Of a DNA stretch of 64,000 nucleotides, positions 1 through 7,185 are shown piece after piece; the first letter of the stretch is position 1, and every line of letters begins with the position of its first letter. Source of the stretch: Stakelama flava. Lineage in GTDB: Bacteria > Pseudomonadota > Alphaproteobacteria > Sphingomonadales > Sphingomonadaceae. The notes under the pieces were generated by a model. The model ran no database searches. It worked only from the letters and a program-made list of their open reading frames with translations, and was not told where the DNA came from. The translations under genes and the position numbers were made by a program. The stretch covers positions 1-64,000 of the forward strand of contig NZ_JAHWZX010000001.1 in NCBI RefSeq assembly GCF_019351405.1, given 5' to 3'.

Positions 1-583
1 AGGCATGGCAGCGCCTGTCCGCCGGTGAGGGCACGAAAGGCGCCCGGCTTCACGACTGGGCCTATTGCGAACTCGCCGATCTCGATGCCGAAGACTATGA
101 TGAGACGAAGACGGGCCTTTGGACCCGAGGCCTCCTGATCCGTCGCAATATCAGCGACGGCGATCTCGCCTTCTTCGCGACCTGGTGTCCGGCCGGGACA
201 GGAATACCGACGCTTGTTTCCGTCGAAGGCCATCGCTGGGCGATCGAAGACAGCTTCGAGACCGCCAAGAATGAACTCGGCCTCGACCATAACGAGACGC
301 GATCCTGGCACGGCTGGCATCGCCACGTCTCGCTGGTGCTGCTCGCCTTTGCCATGATGGCTGTAGTCCGATACCGCGCCAACAACACCACGCCCCCAAA
401 AAGACCGAAGATGCCCGCCATCAGGAGTTGATCCGCTGGTCCGTTCAGGAGGTCCGGCGCATCGCCGTCAAACTCGCTCAACGCCAGATCGAGCCTGCCT
501 GCATCATCGCCTGGTCATGCTGAAGGCGAGCTCATCAAGCCGCAGCAAAACCGGCTCACCTCAAAACCAAATTGCAACTGTAA
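1..583 (+). pseudogene. C-terminal remnant of an IS701-family transposase
   Basis: The left edge cuts this gene. The frame open from base 3 reads through a DDE-transposase C-terminus recognisable as IS701 family, with the stretches SDGDLAFFATWCPAGT, VEGHRWAIEDSFETAKNELG and SWHGWHRHVSLVLLAFAMM. It stops at TGA 429-431. The family tail (LIRWSVQEVRRIAVKLAQR, then RRAHQAAA to LKTKLQL) continues in the -1 frame from about 400 to TAA 581-583, but an in-frame TGA at 521-523 replaces a conserved Trp codon. The frame change lies at the run CCCCCAAAAA (393-402), which could be a slippery site, but the extra stop argues for decay. I could not identify the element's terminal inverted repeat. Confidence 0.8.
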
Positions 584-730
584 TGATAGCTGACGAGTGG
601 ATACCTCGGCCTTGCCTGCCAAATCGAGCTGGCCCAATCGACGTCGTCCTCACCAGGCGCTTACCGCTGTTGGTTTACTGCGCTCCAGCTAAGCTCTGTG
701 TTTGCTACGGAGCTTGCAATACAAACATCA

Positions 731-1549
731 TCAATCGACAAACGCGCGTTCGATCACATAGCTTGCCGGGCGCGAGTTGGACCCTTCGACGAATCCCGCT
801 TGCTCCAGCATGGCGGCGGTGTCGCGGATCATCGCGGTTGATCCGCACAGCATTATCCGGTCTCCTTCGGGGTGGAAACGCCGCGGTCCTTCCAGCGCCA
901 GCGGAAACAGGTCACCGCTCTGGGCAAGCGCTCCGATACGGCCAGACGTGTGGAACGGTTCGCGGGTAACGGTCGGCACATAATGGAATTGCAGCGCCGC
1001 CTCTTCGCGGATCAGCGGATCGCCAGCCCATAGCGCGACCTGATCGTCGTGAAAGGCAAGGTCGCTGACCCGGCGCACCGAATGGACAAGGATTACCTGT
1101 TCAAAGCGGGTATAGATTTCGGGGTCGCGCGCGAGGCTTAAAAACGGCGCAAGGCCGGTTCCGGTCGAAAGCAGAAACAACCGCTTCCCGCCCAGCAGCG
1201 CGTCAGCAACCAGCGTGCCGGTGGGCTTCCGGCCCAGATATAGCTGGTCGCCCGGCCGAACCGATTGCAGCCGCGACGTCAGCGGGCCTTCCGGTACCTT
1301 GATCGACAGGAAATCAAGATTGTCTGCCCAGGCGGGGCTGGCGATCGAATAGGCACGCATCAGCGGCTTGCCGTTCTCCTGAGGCAGGCCGAGCATGACG
1401 AATTCGCCCGACCGGAAACGGAATGAAGCGGGACGAGCCACCGAAAAGGAAAACAGGTGTTCGTTCCAATGCCGTACCGCCGTCACCGCTACGGTATGAA
1501 ACGCGGGATGCTCGGCGATGAGATGCGGTAGGCGTCGTTCCAAATTCAT
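731..1549 (-). CDS. fpr: Ferredoxin--NADP(+) reductase
   Basis: This 272-residue FAD protein shuttles electrons between NADPH and ferredoxin or flavodoxin in the cytoplasm. The FAD-binding motif RAYSIAS is at residues 65-71, the NADP-binding motif STGTGLAPF at about 128-136, and the C-terminus YVIERAFVD matches the bacterial Fpr subclass, where the last residues stack on the flavin. Length is normal for the family. Its ATG overlaps the stop of the upstream small gene (ATGA), so it is translationally coupled to it. With the Fur-like site upstream of the three-gene unit and the siderophore genes beyond, a role in reductive iron release or iron-starvation redox supply is a reasonable inference. 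Confidence 0.93.
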   Translation of the reverse strand: MNLERRLPHLIAEHPAFHTVAVTAVRHWNEHLFSFSVARPASFRFRSGEFVMLGLPQENGKPLMRAYSIASPAWADNLDFLSIKVPEGPLTSRLQSVRPGDQLYLGRKPTGTLVADALLGGKRLFLLSTGTGLAPFLSLARDPEIYTRFEQVILVHSVRRVSDLAFHDDQVALWAGDPLIREEAALQFHYVPTVTREPFHTSGRIGALAQSGDLFPLALEGPRRFHPEGDRIMLCGSTAMIRDTAAMLEQAGFVEGSNSRPASYVIERAFVD

Positions 1550-1953
1550 GCGGGGTCCTCCATCAGCACTGCCCCAATGGTCTCAACCGCTGCGTGCAAC
1601 CGGGGCACCGCCGCGTCCGCGACCAGGCTGGCGCATATCGACCACAGGCGCGCAGGGTCCCCACCCCGGCCGAACGCGAACAGGGTAAGCAATCGCGCCT
1701 CGTCGTCCGTCACCCGGCGGCAACAGGCGGGCGCAAAGCGAAACCGGGTGATGCCGCTGCGATCCAGCATCGCCATCGCGCTGCCGAAATCGTTCAGCAC
1801 ATCCTTCACGCCGCGTGCGTCGAACCCGGCCGACAATGTGGCACACAGACAGCGCCCGCTACGCGCTGCGCCGACCCATTGCCGCATGGCGGAAAGCATG
1901 AAGCGATCGGCTTCGGCAAGGTCGGACACCCGCCGATCCAGATAAGCGTACAT
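1546..1953 (-). CDS. Small conserved protein of unknown function, paralogue of the preceding gene
   Basis: A 135-residue protein that I do not recognise. It has no signal peptide and no clear membrane segment. It carries Cys residues in GRCLCATL and APACCRRVT, then a VTDDEARLLTL stretch and a hydrophobic C-terminal helix. It can be aligned end to end with the protein at 1989-2414: the spacing from the AxR motif to the shared DDE block is 62 versus 61 residues, several Gly and Ala positions match, and overall identity is low. It sits between that paralogue (35 bp away) and fpr (ATGA overlap), so the three probably form one transcript. Iron or redox function is inferred from context only. Confidence 0.7.
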   Translation of the reverse strand: MYAYLDRRVSDLAEADRFMLSAMRQWVGAARSGRCLCATLSAGFDARGVKDVLNDFGSAMAMLDRSGITRFRFAPACCRRVTDDEARLLTLFAFGRGGDPARLWSICASLVADAAVPRLHAAVETIGAVLMEDPA

Positions 1954-1988
1954 AAAGGCATCTCCGATGATAAGGACAGGGCTGAACG

Positions 1989-2414
1989 TCAGCTGTCGAA
2001 GGGGCAGGAAGCGCGCTCACGCAAAACATCGGTGCATTGCCGTCCGCACAACCGATTGGCAGTACGCACGGCCCAGGCAAGCGCCCCCGGAAGCCCATGC
2101 GGCACGGCCGCGCTTCCGCAATGCGAACCGACATCACCGACGCTGGCGAGCAACAGGAGCATCGCTTCCTCGTCATCGCTCAACCATTTTGCGGTTTCCG
2201 GTTCCGCGACCAGCGGACGGCCCAGACAGGCCTCGGCCAGTTCGAAAACGCTGGTCAGGGCGATTACCGCATGCGCCCCGACATGGTGGGCGTCGGCGAA
2301 CGCCGTCATGACTGGGAGCATCGGTCCATTCCGATTGCCGCAATAGCAGCGCAGCGCCTGAACGACGATATCGTCCTGCGCCGATGCAGGTTTGATCGTT
2401 TCGATATAGGCCAT
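1989..2414 (-). CDS. Small conserved protein of unknown function, first of the fpr unit
   Basis: A 141-residue protein of unknown function starting MAYIETIKPA. It is cysteine-rich (ALRCYCGNR near residue 23, EACLG, SHCGS, LCGRQC) and has a WLSDDEEAMLLLLA block that matches VTDDEARLLTLFA in the downstream neighbour, indicating distant paralogy. No known metal-binding fold is evident. The 141-bp gap separating it from the PepSY gene contains a Fur-half-site-like TATCATTAGC on the plus strand, so it may begin a separate iron-responsive unit with its paralogue and fpr. The start is the ATG at 2414. Confidence 0.7.
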   Translation of the reverse strand: MAYIETIKPASAQDDIVVQALRCYCGNRNGPMLPVMTAFADAHHVGAHAVIALTSVFELAEACLGRPLVAEPETAKWLSDDEEAMLLLLASVGDVGSHCGSAAVPHGLPGALAWAVRTANRLCGRQCTDVLRERASCPFDS

Positions 2415-2455
2415 GTCCGGTTCCCCTTGGCTATCGAATACCGACTTTAATGCGA

Positions 2456-2472
2456 CCGACTATCATTAGCAA
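2456..2472 (-). promoter_or_regulatory. Possible Fur-box-like operator upstream of the small-gene/fpr unit
   Basis: Read on the minus strand, the site is TTGCTAATGATAGTCGG, about 42 bp upstream of the ATG at 2414. The AATGATA core matches part of the classical Fur consensus, but only one half is good. The iron-acquisition context supports it; it is unverified. Confidence 0.4.
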
Positions 2473-2555
2473 CATAAAGAACGGCAACTGCTCCGATTTT
2501 CCGCCCACTCTGTCCGGAACTATCCCCCTGCCGCATCTTCATCTCGGCGCGGTGT

Positions 2556-4112
2556 TCAGTTGCTGAGTGGCTGCCTTGCCGACCAGACGCTGTCGCGTGG
2601 CCCCCTGGCAGAACGCCGAACGGCATGGCTGCGCAGGATCAATATGCCGGCGGCGAGCGAAAGCGCCGTCAAATTCAGCAGATACGCCGGTTCTCCACCT
2701 GCACACAAATCGCTGAGCGATACAGTCGCAATCGCCGCAGCAGTGACCAGCAACAATTCGCCGCCGGATTTTGCCGCCCCGCGCATCAGCGCCCATGCGG
2801 TGATCCCAATAAAGACCAGGTAATATAACGCGCTGATCCCGGCATATGTGGCGACCAGCCCAAGTCGGGCACCCGCCATTGAGATCGCAATTCCCGATAC
2901 GCAGCCAAGCGGTATTCCCAGCGTCAGGCTGGCGAGGATACGGGTAGCGCGTGTCTGCACCACTGCACCTGCCTTGCGCTCCTTTCGACGGCGCGATTCG
3001 ATCCACAGAAGGTTGCCGGTGTAAAACAGGAATGCGCCCGCCATCCCCAGCAGGAAATAAGCCCATCGGATCGTCACGCCGCCGAAGCTGCCGAAATGCA
3101 GCGCGAAGAAACTGGTAATCGTCGCGCCCCAGCCATCCTGCATGCCCGGCATATAATCCTTGCCAGTAATCCGGCCATCATACGGATCAAGGAACGCAAG
3201 GCTGAAGGCCGGACCGCGCATTGCATAGCGTGGATCGGTCCCGCGGACGAGCAGTGTCGCCGCCCCGCCCCGCCCCTTGCCATAGGTCAGCATTATGGGC
3301 GTGAACCCCGGTGCCTGCGCCTTTATCCGTTTGACCGCCTGCACAGGTGTGAGCAACGACCGGGTTTCGGGCGATGGCGGCGCGGCGGATCGGGCGGGCG
3401 GCGCTTCGGCTTTGGAAAATGCAAGCGACTGCGCATCGTAAAACTGGTCGTGAAAGGCGAACACGACCGACGTCAGCGCCATGATCAGATGGAACGGCAG
3501 GCTGAGCACGCCCAGCACGTTGTGGACGTCGAGCCACATGCGCTTGACGTTGGAGCCGACACGCACGGTGAACAATTCACGCACGATCTTGGGCAGCAGG
3601 ATGATGACGCCCGAAACGAGAGCAATGACATAGAGCAGCGCGATCGCGCCCATGATCGGCATCGAAACGTCGTGGCTGAACGGCAGACCGACCTGCTGGT
3701 GCAATATATCAATGAAGTCCGCCACCGGAGAGGGGCCGTCGCTCGTCACCTGAAGCGTGCCGTCAGCGGCGAAACCGGCGTAGAAGGTTTCCTGCGGACC
3801 ATGCTCGCCGCGCGGCGGACCGGGGGACCAGCTGACCCTGCCGGGCACATCCGGCCCGGTCGTCAGATGGATGGTATAGTTCTTCGCCGCTTCGGGATGC
3901 GCCTTCAGCACCGCCTCAACCAGCTTCGGCGTCTCCGCGAGCGAGGGCGGCGGCGCCAGCTTGACCGGCGCCGATGCCCAGCGTGCAATCGGCTGTTCAA
4001 ACATGGTCAGCGCGCCCGCGAAGAAAGCGATGAACAGCGCCAGGCCGGAGATAATACCGACCCAGCCATGCACTTCCTTGTACATGCGGATGATGTCGCT
4101 GCGTACTTTCAC
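2556..4112 (-). CDS. PepSY-associated transmembrane protein (putative siderophore-iron reductase)
   Basis: A 518-residue inner-membrane protein. The N-terminus (IRMYKEVHGWVGIISGLALF) is the typical PepSY_TM first helix with its HxW motif. A large periplasmic PepSY segment follows (about residues 40-150), then helices near IMGAIALLYVIALVSGVI and LSLPFHLIMALTSVVF, a second periplasmic part, and four or more C-terminal helices. The start is GTG at 4112, overlapping the upstream stop (GTGA); the longer upstream extension of the frame is antisense-like noise. Related proteins in siderophore loci (for example FpvG of pyoverdine systems) reduce the ferric siderophore in the periplasm, so that role is inferred here from its place after the receptor. 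Confidence 0.85.
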   Translation of the reverse strand: MKVRSDIIRMYKEVHGWVGIISGLALFIAFFAGALTMFEQPIARWASAPVKLAPPPSLAETPKLVEAVLKAHPEAAKNYTIHLTTGPDVPGRVSWSPGPPRGEHGPQETFYAGFAADGTLQVTSDGPSPVADFIDILHQQVGLPFSHDVSMPIMGAIALLYVIALVSGVIILLPKIVRELFTVRVGSNVKRMWLDVHNVLGVLSLPFHLIMALTSVVFAFHDQFYDAQSLAFSKAEAPPARSAAPPSPETRSLLTPVQAVKRIKAQAPGFTPIMLTYGKGRGGAATLLVRGTDPRYAMRGPAFSLAFLDPYDGRITGKDYMPGMQDGWGATITSFFALHFGSFGGVTIRWAYFLLGMAGAFLFYTGNLLWIESRRRKERKAGAVVQTRATRILASLTLGIPLGCVSGIAISMAGARLGLVATYAGISALYYLVFIGITAWALMRGAAKSGGELLLVTAAAIATVSLSDLCAGGEPAYLLNLTALSLAAGILILRSHAVRRSARGPRDSVWSARQPLSN

Positions 4113-4402
4113 AGCGCGGTCCCTCCCAAAACATAGAGCGCTGCCCAGGCGATGAGCGCGACGATGCCGAGCAACACCCATGCCCGCAGCCCCGAGCGGA
4201 ACAGGAAGCAAAAGGCAAGGATGAGGCTCCAGACCGGCGCGATCAGCCACATGGTAAACTGCCCGGTGGTCGAGAAATACGCATCGCCAACGCCGAGCGC
4301 GAGGCTGACCAACCCCGATACGCCGAGCGCGATAACGAAGCCGAGGACCAGTCCGGCGCTCGCCTTGCCGAACCAGTCGCGCGCGGTGAGTTGCGTTTTC
4401 AT
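4109..4402 (-). CDS. DUF3649-type small membrane protein
   Basis: A 97-residue protein starting MKTQLTARDW, with three hydrophobic segments (about residues 15-37, 50-68 and 73-94). It resembles the DUF3649 family, which recurs beside TonB-dependent siderophore receptors and PepSY proteins. The ATG at 4402 overlaps the DUF3325 stop, and its own TGA overlaps the GTG of the PepSY gene, so the three are translationally coupled. It is probably an accessory subunit of the inner-membrane ferric-siderophore processing complex; this is inferred from neighbourhood, and the biochemical role is unknown. Confidence 0.75.
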   Translation of the reverse strand: MKTQLTARDWFGKASAGLVLGFVIALGVSGLVSLALGVGDAYFSTTGQFTMWLIAPVWSLILAFCFLFRSGLRAWVLLGIVALIAWAALYVLGGTAL

Positions 4403-4683
4403 CGCGCTTCTTTCGTCCGCCGCCACCATGCCGCGAACAACGGCACGATGGTCCACACCAGCATGGCGATGGTGAACAGCATGAAAACAGCGCTCGCCCG
4501 CCCTGCCCAGCCGAGCAGGATCGCCAGCGCAGCAATCAGCCCGGTCACGCCCAGCGCCGCAAAAATGCGCGCTTGTCCATGTGGCGGGACGAGCCGTTGA
4601 TGCGGCGAGGCAAAATAAAGCAGCATCGCGGCAAACGCGGTCAATGCCACCCCGGCGGCAGGAAGAACGAACTCCAGCGTCAC
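4399..4683 (-). CDS. DUF3325-type small membrane protein
   Basis: A 94-residue protein with three predicted membrane helices (about residues 4-22, 41-60 and 64-84) and the conserved YFASPHQRLV loop seen in DUF3325 proteins. It lies 40 bp after the siderophore receptor and is coupled to the next gene by an ATGA overlap. The order receptor-DUF3325-DUF3649-PepSY is a recurring iron-uptake module. Its role is inferred to be structural or accessory to the PepSY protein. Confidence 0.78.
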   Translation of the reverse strand: MTLEFVLPAAGVALTAFAAMLLYFASPHQRLVPPHGQARIFAALGVTGLIAALAILLGWAGRASAVFMLFTIAMLVWTIVPLFAAWWRRTKEAR

Positions 4684-4723
4684 CGTACCTCCCCAATCAA
4701 TGCTGTCCGCCGCAGCGCGCCCG

Positions 4724-6979
4724 TCACCATTTGAACTGAATGCGCGCGGTCACGCTGCGTCCCTGCCCGTAATAGCAGGCGGATTCGAAGGTGCAGGTGG
4801 CGACGAAGCGTTTGTCCGCGATGTTGCGACCGTTGATCGACAGCGACAGGCCCTGCATTGCCGGATCCGCCTTGCCCAGATCATAGCGCAGAAACAGGTC
4901 GAACAGCGTATAGTCGGGAATTGCCAGCCGGTTGTCGGTCGTACCAAAGCTATTGCCGGTGTAGCGAACGCCACCACCAAAACCGAGCCCGGCAAGCGCG
5001 CCGTTTTCAACGCTATGGCTGACGAACGCGGACGCCAGCCAGTCGGGCACCTGGGGCAGATCCTTACCCTGTTCCGCCGCCGTATTGCTCTCGGTGATCT
5101 TGCTCCACTGCCGCGATGCGCTGAGGATCAGCGTGGTGCCGAACGGAAGCGACGCCCTGCCCTCCAGCTCAACGCCGCGAATGCGGGCTTCGCCAGTCTG
5201 CACAGAACAGATCGAATTTCCGCACAGCGTTCCCGCCGGATCGGTCGTCACGACATTCTGCTGGGTAATCTGATATCCGCTGAGCGTCACATAGATGTTG
5301 CGCCCCTTCTGATAGCGGACACCGCCTTCATACTGGTCGCCGGTGGTCGGCACGAAGGGTTCGCCGTCCGCGCTTGACGAAGGATCGCTCACCTGCGGCT
5401 GGAAGGACTGCGAATAGCTGAAATAGGGCGCGAGACCATTGTCGAACAGATAGACCGCGCCCGCGCGCCAGGTGAAATCGTCGGAGCTGGTGATGTACCG
5501 CACATCGGTGAGCGGGTTGTAGGTATCATCCTTGGCCCAGTCGTACCGCCCGCCGACCGCCACGCGCAGGTTTCCGATCGCCACCTGATCCTGGCCGTAC
5601 ACACCGGTCTGATGACTGAGCGTGTCGGTATAGATTTGCGGTGCCATGTTTTCGGCAAAGCCCTGCGTCCCGCGCGGTTGCGGATCGAAGATGTCGAGCA
5701 GCGGCGAAACCTGTCCGCGCGGATAGCCGGGAAGGCTAACCAGATCGCGCTCGTGCGACCAGTCGGTGTGGAAATAATCGACACCGCCGAGCAATGTATG
5801 GCGCACCGCACCGGTGTTCAGTTTCACTTCAATTTGGGTATCGGTCGCGAACCCGTCGGTTTCGCCGCGCCCTTCCACCGCGCGGCGGCCGATGGTCTGG
5901 CCGTCGATGCACCCCGCATAGCTTGCATAGGCGGCTTGCGTGCAATCGGTGACCGTATCACCGGACAGCACCACCACGCGGTACAGCGTGTCGATATGGG
6001 TATAGCGGCTGTTGTTGCGGACGGTTATGTGATCGCCAAACCGGTGTTCGAAAAACGATGCCGCGAGATACTGGTTGCGATCAAACACGTTCCAGCCCGG
6101 TTCGCCCAGATACGCATCATTCTTGATATAGCCGCCGTTTGTCGGGTTCAGCGATCCGGTGGCGGGCAGGAACTGGAACGTCGCGCCGCCTTCGTCGCGC
6201 TGATACTGGCCCAGCAGTGTCCAGGTGGTATTATCGTCGGGCGCCCAGGTCAGGCTGGGCGAAATATAGTAACGGCCGTTCTTGGTGCCATCAAGTTGCG
6301 TCTCGCCATAGCGGGCAAGTCCCACGATCCTGCCGCGCAACGTTCCGTCAGACGTCAGCGGTCCGCCGGCATCGGCAGCGCCCTGAAAATTCCAACGGCC
6401 AAGGTCGGTATAGCCGATCCCCTGAAACTGTACCTCGCCATGCGGAACGGCGGTGGGTCGTTTCGTGACGATATTGACGATTCCGCCCGGCGCGGTCTGG
6501 CCGTACAGCACGCTTGACGGCCCTTTCAGAACCTCGATCTGCTGCAAGGCGAAGGGATCGAAGCCCGGCCGCGTCCATTGCCCGCCCGAGGGCAGGCGAA
6601 GCCCGTCGACGAAATTGTTGTTCGACGAAAATCCGCCCGCGCCGAACCCACGCACCGAAACTTCGTCGACCCGGCTGTCCATTCCGAACGCTTCGGGCTG
6701 AACACCGGCGGTATAGGCCAATGCGTCAGCGATATTGGGCGAGGCGCGAAGGTCGATCTCCTCCCGGCTGATCACCGAAATCGTCTGGGGAGATTCAATT
6801 AACGGCGTGTCTGTCTTGGTCGTGGACGTCGCGGTAGAGAGGCCCGTGGCGGTAACGACGATTTCCTGCCGATCCTGCCCGGTATCACTGGTTTTGCTCT
6901 CCTCGGCATCGGTCGATTGCGCCTGCGCCATCGCCGGCCACGCCGCACCCAAAAACAGTATCCCGGCAATCCGCCGCAT
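4724..6979 (-). CDS. TonB-dependent siderophore receptor
   Basis: A 751-residue outer-membrane receptor. The chosen start, MRRIAGILFLGA at 6979, gives a clean signal peptide ending near AMAQAQS and has a strong purine-rich ribosome site (AAAGGGGGAAAG); an upstream ATG at 7051 would put the Fur-like site inside the coding region. A TonB-box-like EIVVTATG sits near the mature N-terminus. The plug domain follows (TPLIESPQTISVISREEI, then QIEVLKGPSSVLYGQTAPGG and IVNIVTKRP), then a 22-strand barrel ending in an aromatic residue (RIQFKW). The plug wording matches the ferric-siderophore (FhuA/FpvA-like) branch rather than cobalamin receptors. The ligand cannot be read from sequence. Confidence 0.93.
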   Translation of the reverse strand: MRRIAGILFLGAAWPAMAQAQSTDAEESKTSDTGQDRQEIVVTATGLSTATSTTKTDTPLIESPQTISVISREEIDLRASPNIADALAYTAGVQPEAFGMDSRVDEVSVRGFGAGGFSSNNNFVDGLRLPSGGQWTRPGFDPFALQQIEVLKGPSSVLYGQTAPGGIVNIVTKRPTAVPHGEVQFQGIGYTDLGRWNFQGAADAGGPLTSDGTLRGRIVGLARYGETQLDGTKNGRYYISPSLTWAPDDNTTWTLLGQYQRDEGGATFQFLPATGSLNPTNGGYIKNDAYLGEPGWNVFDRNQYLAASFFEHRFGDHITVRNNSRYTHIDTLYRVVVLSGDTVTDCTQAAYASYAGCIDGQTIGRRAVEGRGETDGFATDTQIEVKLNTGAVRHTLLGGVDYFHTDWSHERDLVSLPGYPRGQVSPLLDIFDPQPRGTQGFAENMAPQIYTDTLSHQTGVYGQDQVAIGNLRVAVGGRYDWAKDDTYNPLTDVRYITSSDDFTWRAGAVYLFDNGLAPYFSYSQSFQPQVSDPSSSADGEPFVPTTGDQYEGGVRYQKGRNIYVTLSGYQITQQNVVTTDPAGTLCGNSICSVQTGEARIRGVELEGRASLPFGTTLILSASRQWSKITESNTAAEQGKDLPQVPDWLASAFVSHSVENGALAGLGFGGGVRYTGNSFGTTDNRLAIPDYTLFDLFLRYDLGKADPAMQGLSLSINGRNIADKRFVATCTFESACYYGQGRSVTARIQFKW

Positions 6980-7026
6980 AATCTTTCCCCCTTTGCAGAA
7001 TCGGATATCCCGTTCAGCATCGCTAA

Positions 7027-7045
7027 TATTGATAGTTATTTGCAA
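7027..7045 (-). promoter_or_regulatory. Fur-box-like operator of the siderophore receptor operon
   Basis: The minus-strand sequence TTGCAAATAACTATCAATA lies about 48 bp upstream of the receptor ATG at 6979, in an AT-rich patch that stands out from its GC-rich surroundings. It is an imperfect palindrome of NAT-type repeats, as in Fur boxes. The receptor downstream fits iron repression. Confidence 0.55.
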
Positions 7046-7185
7046 TAGCAACCCTCGTCGATATTGCCGCCTCTAACAGAGCGAAGGGAGACGCTGGCGG
7101 CTTTCGTGCGTTAGGCGGGCCGCCTGCCTCATTCTCGACATGGCATCGCGCGATGAGGCATGGCTTGCTGTGCCAAGGGGTTGGG

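Noticed and set aside
517..969. Plus-strand frame running from the transposase remnant into fpr
   Set aside because: It spans the degenerate transposase tail and the antisense of fpr, with no ribosome site or recognisable domain.
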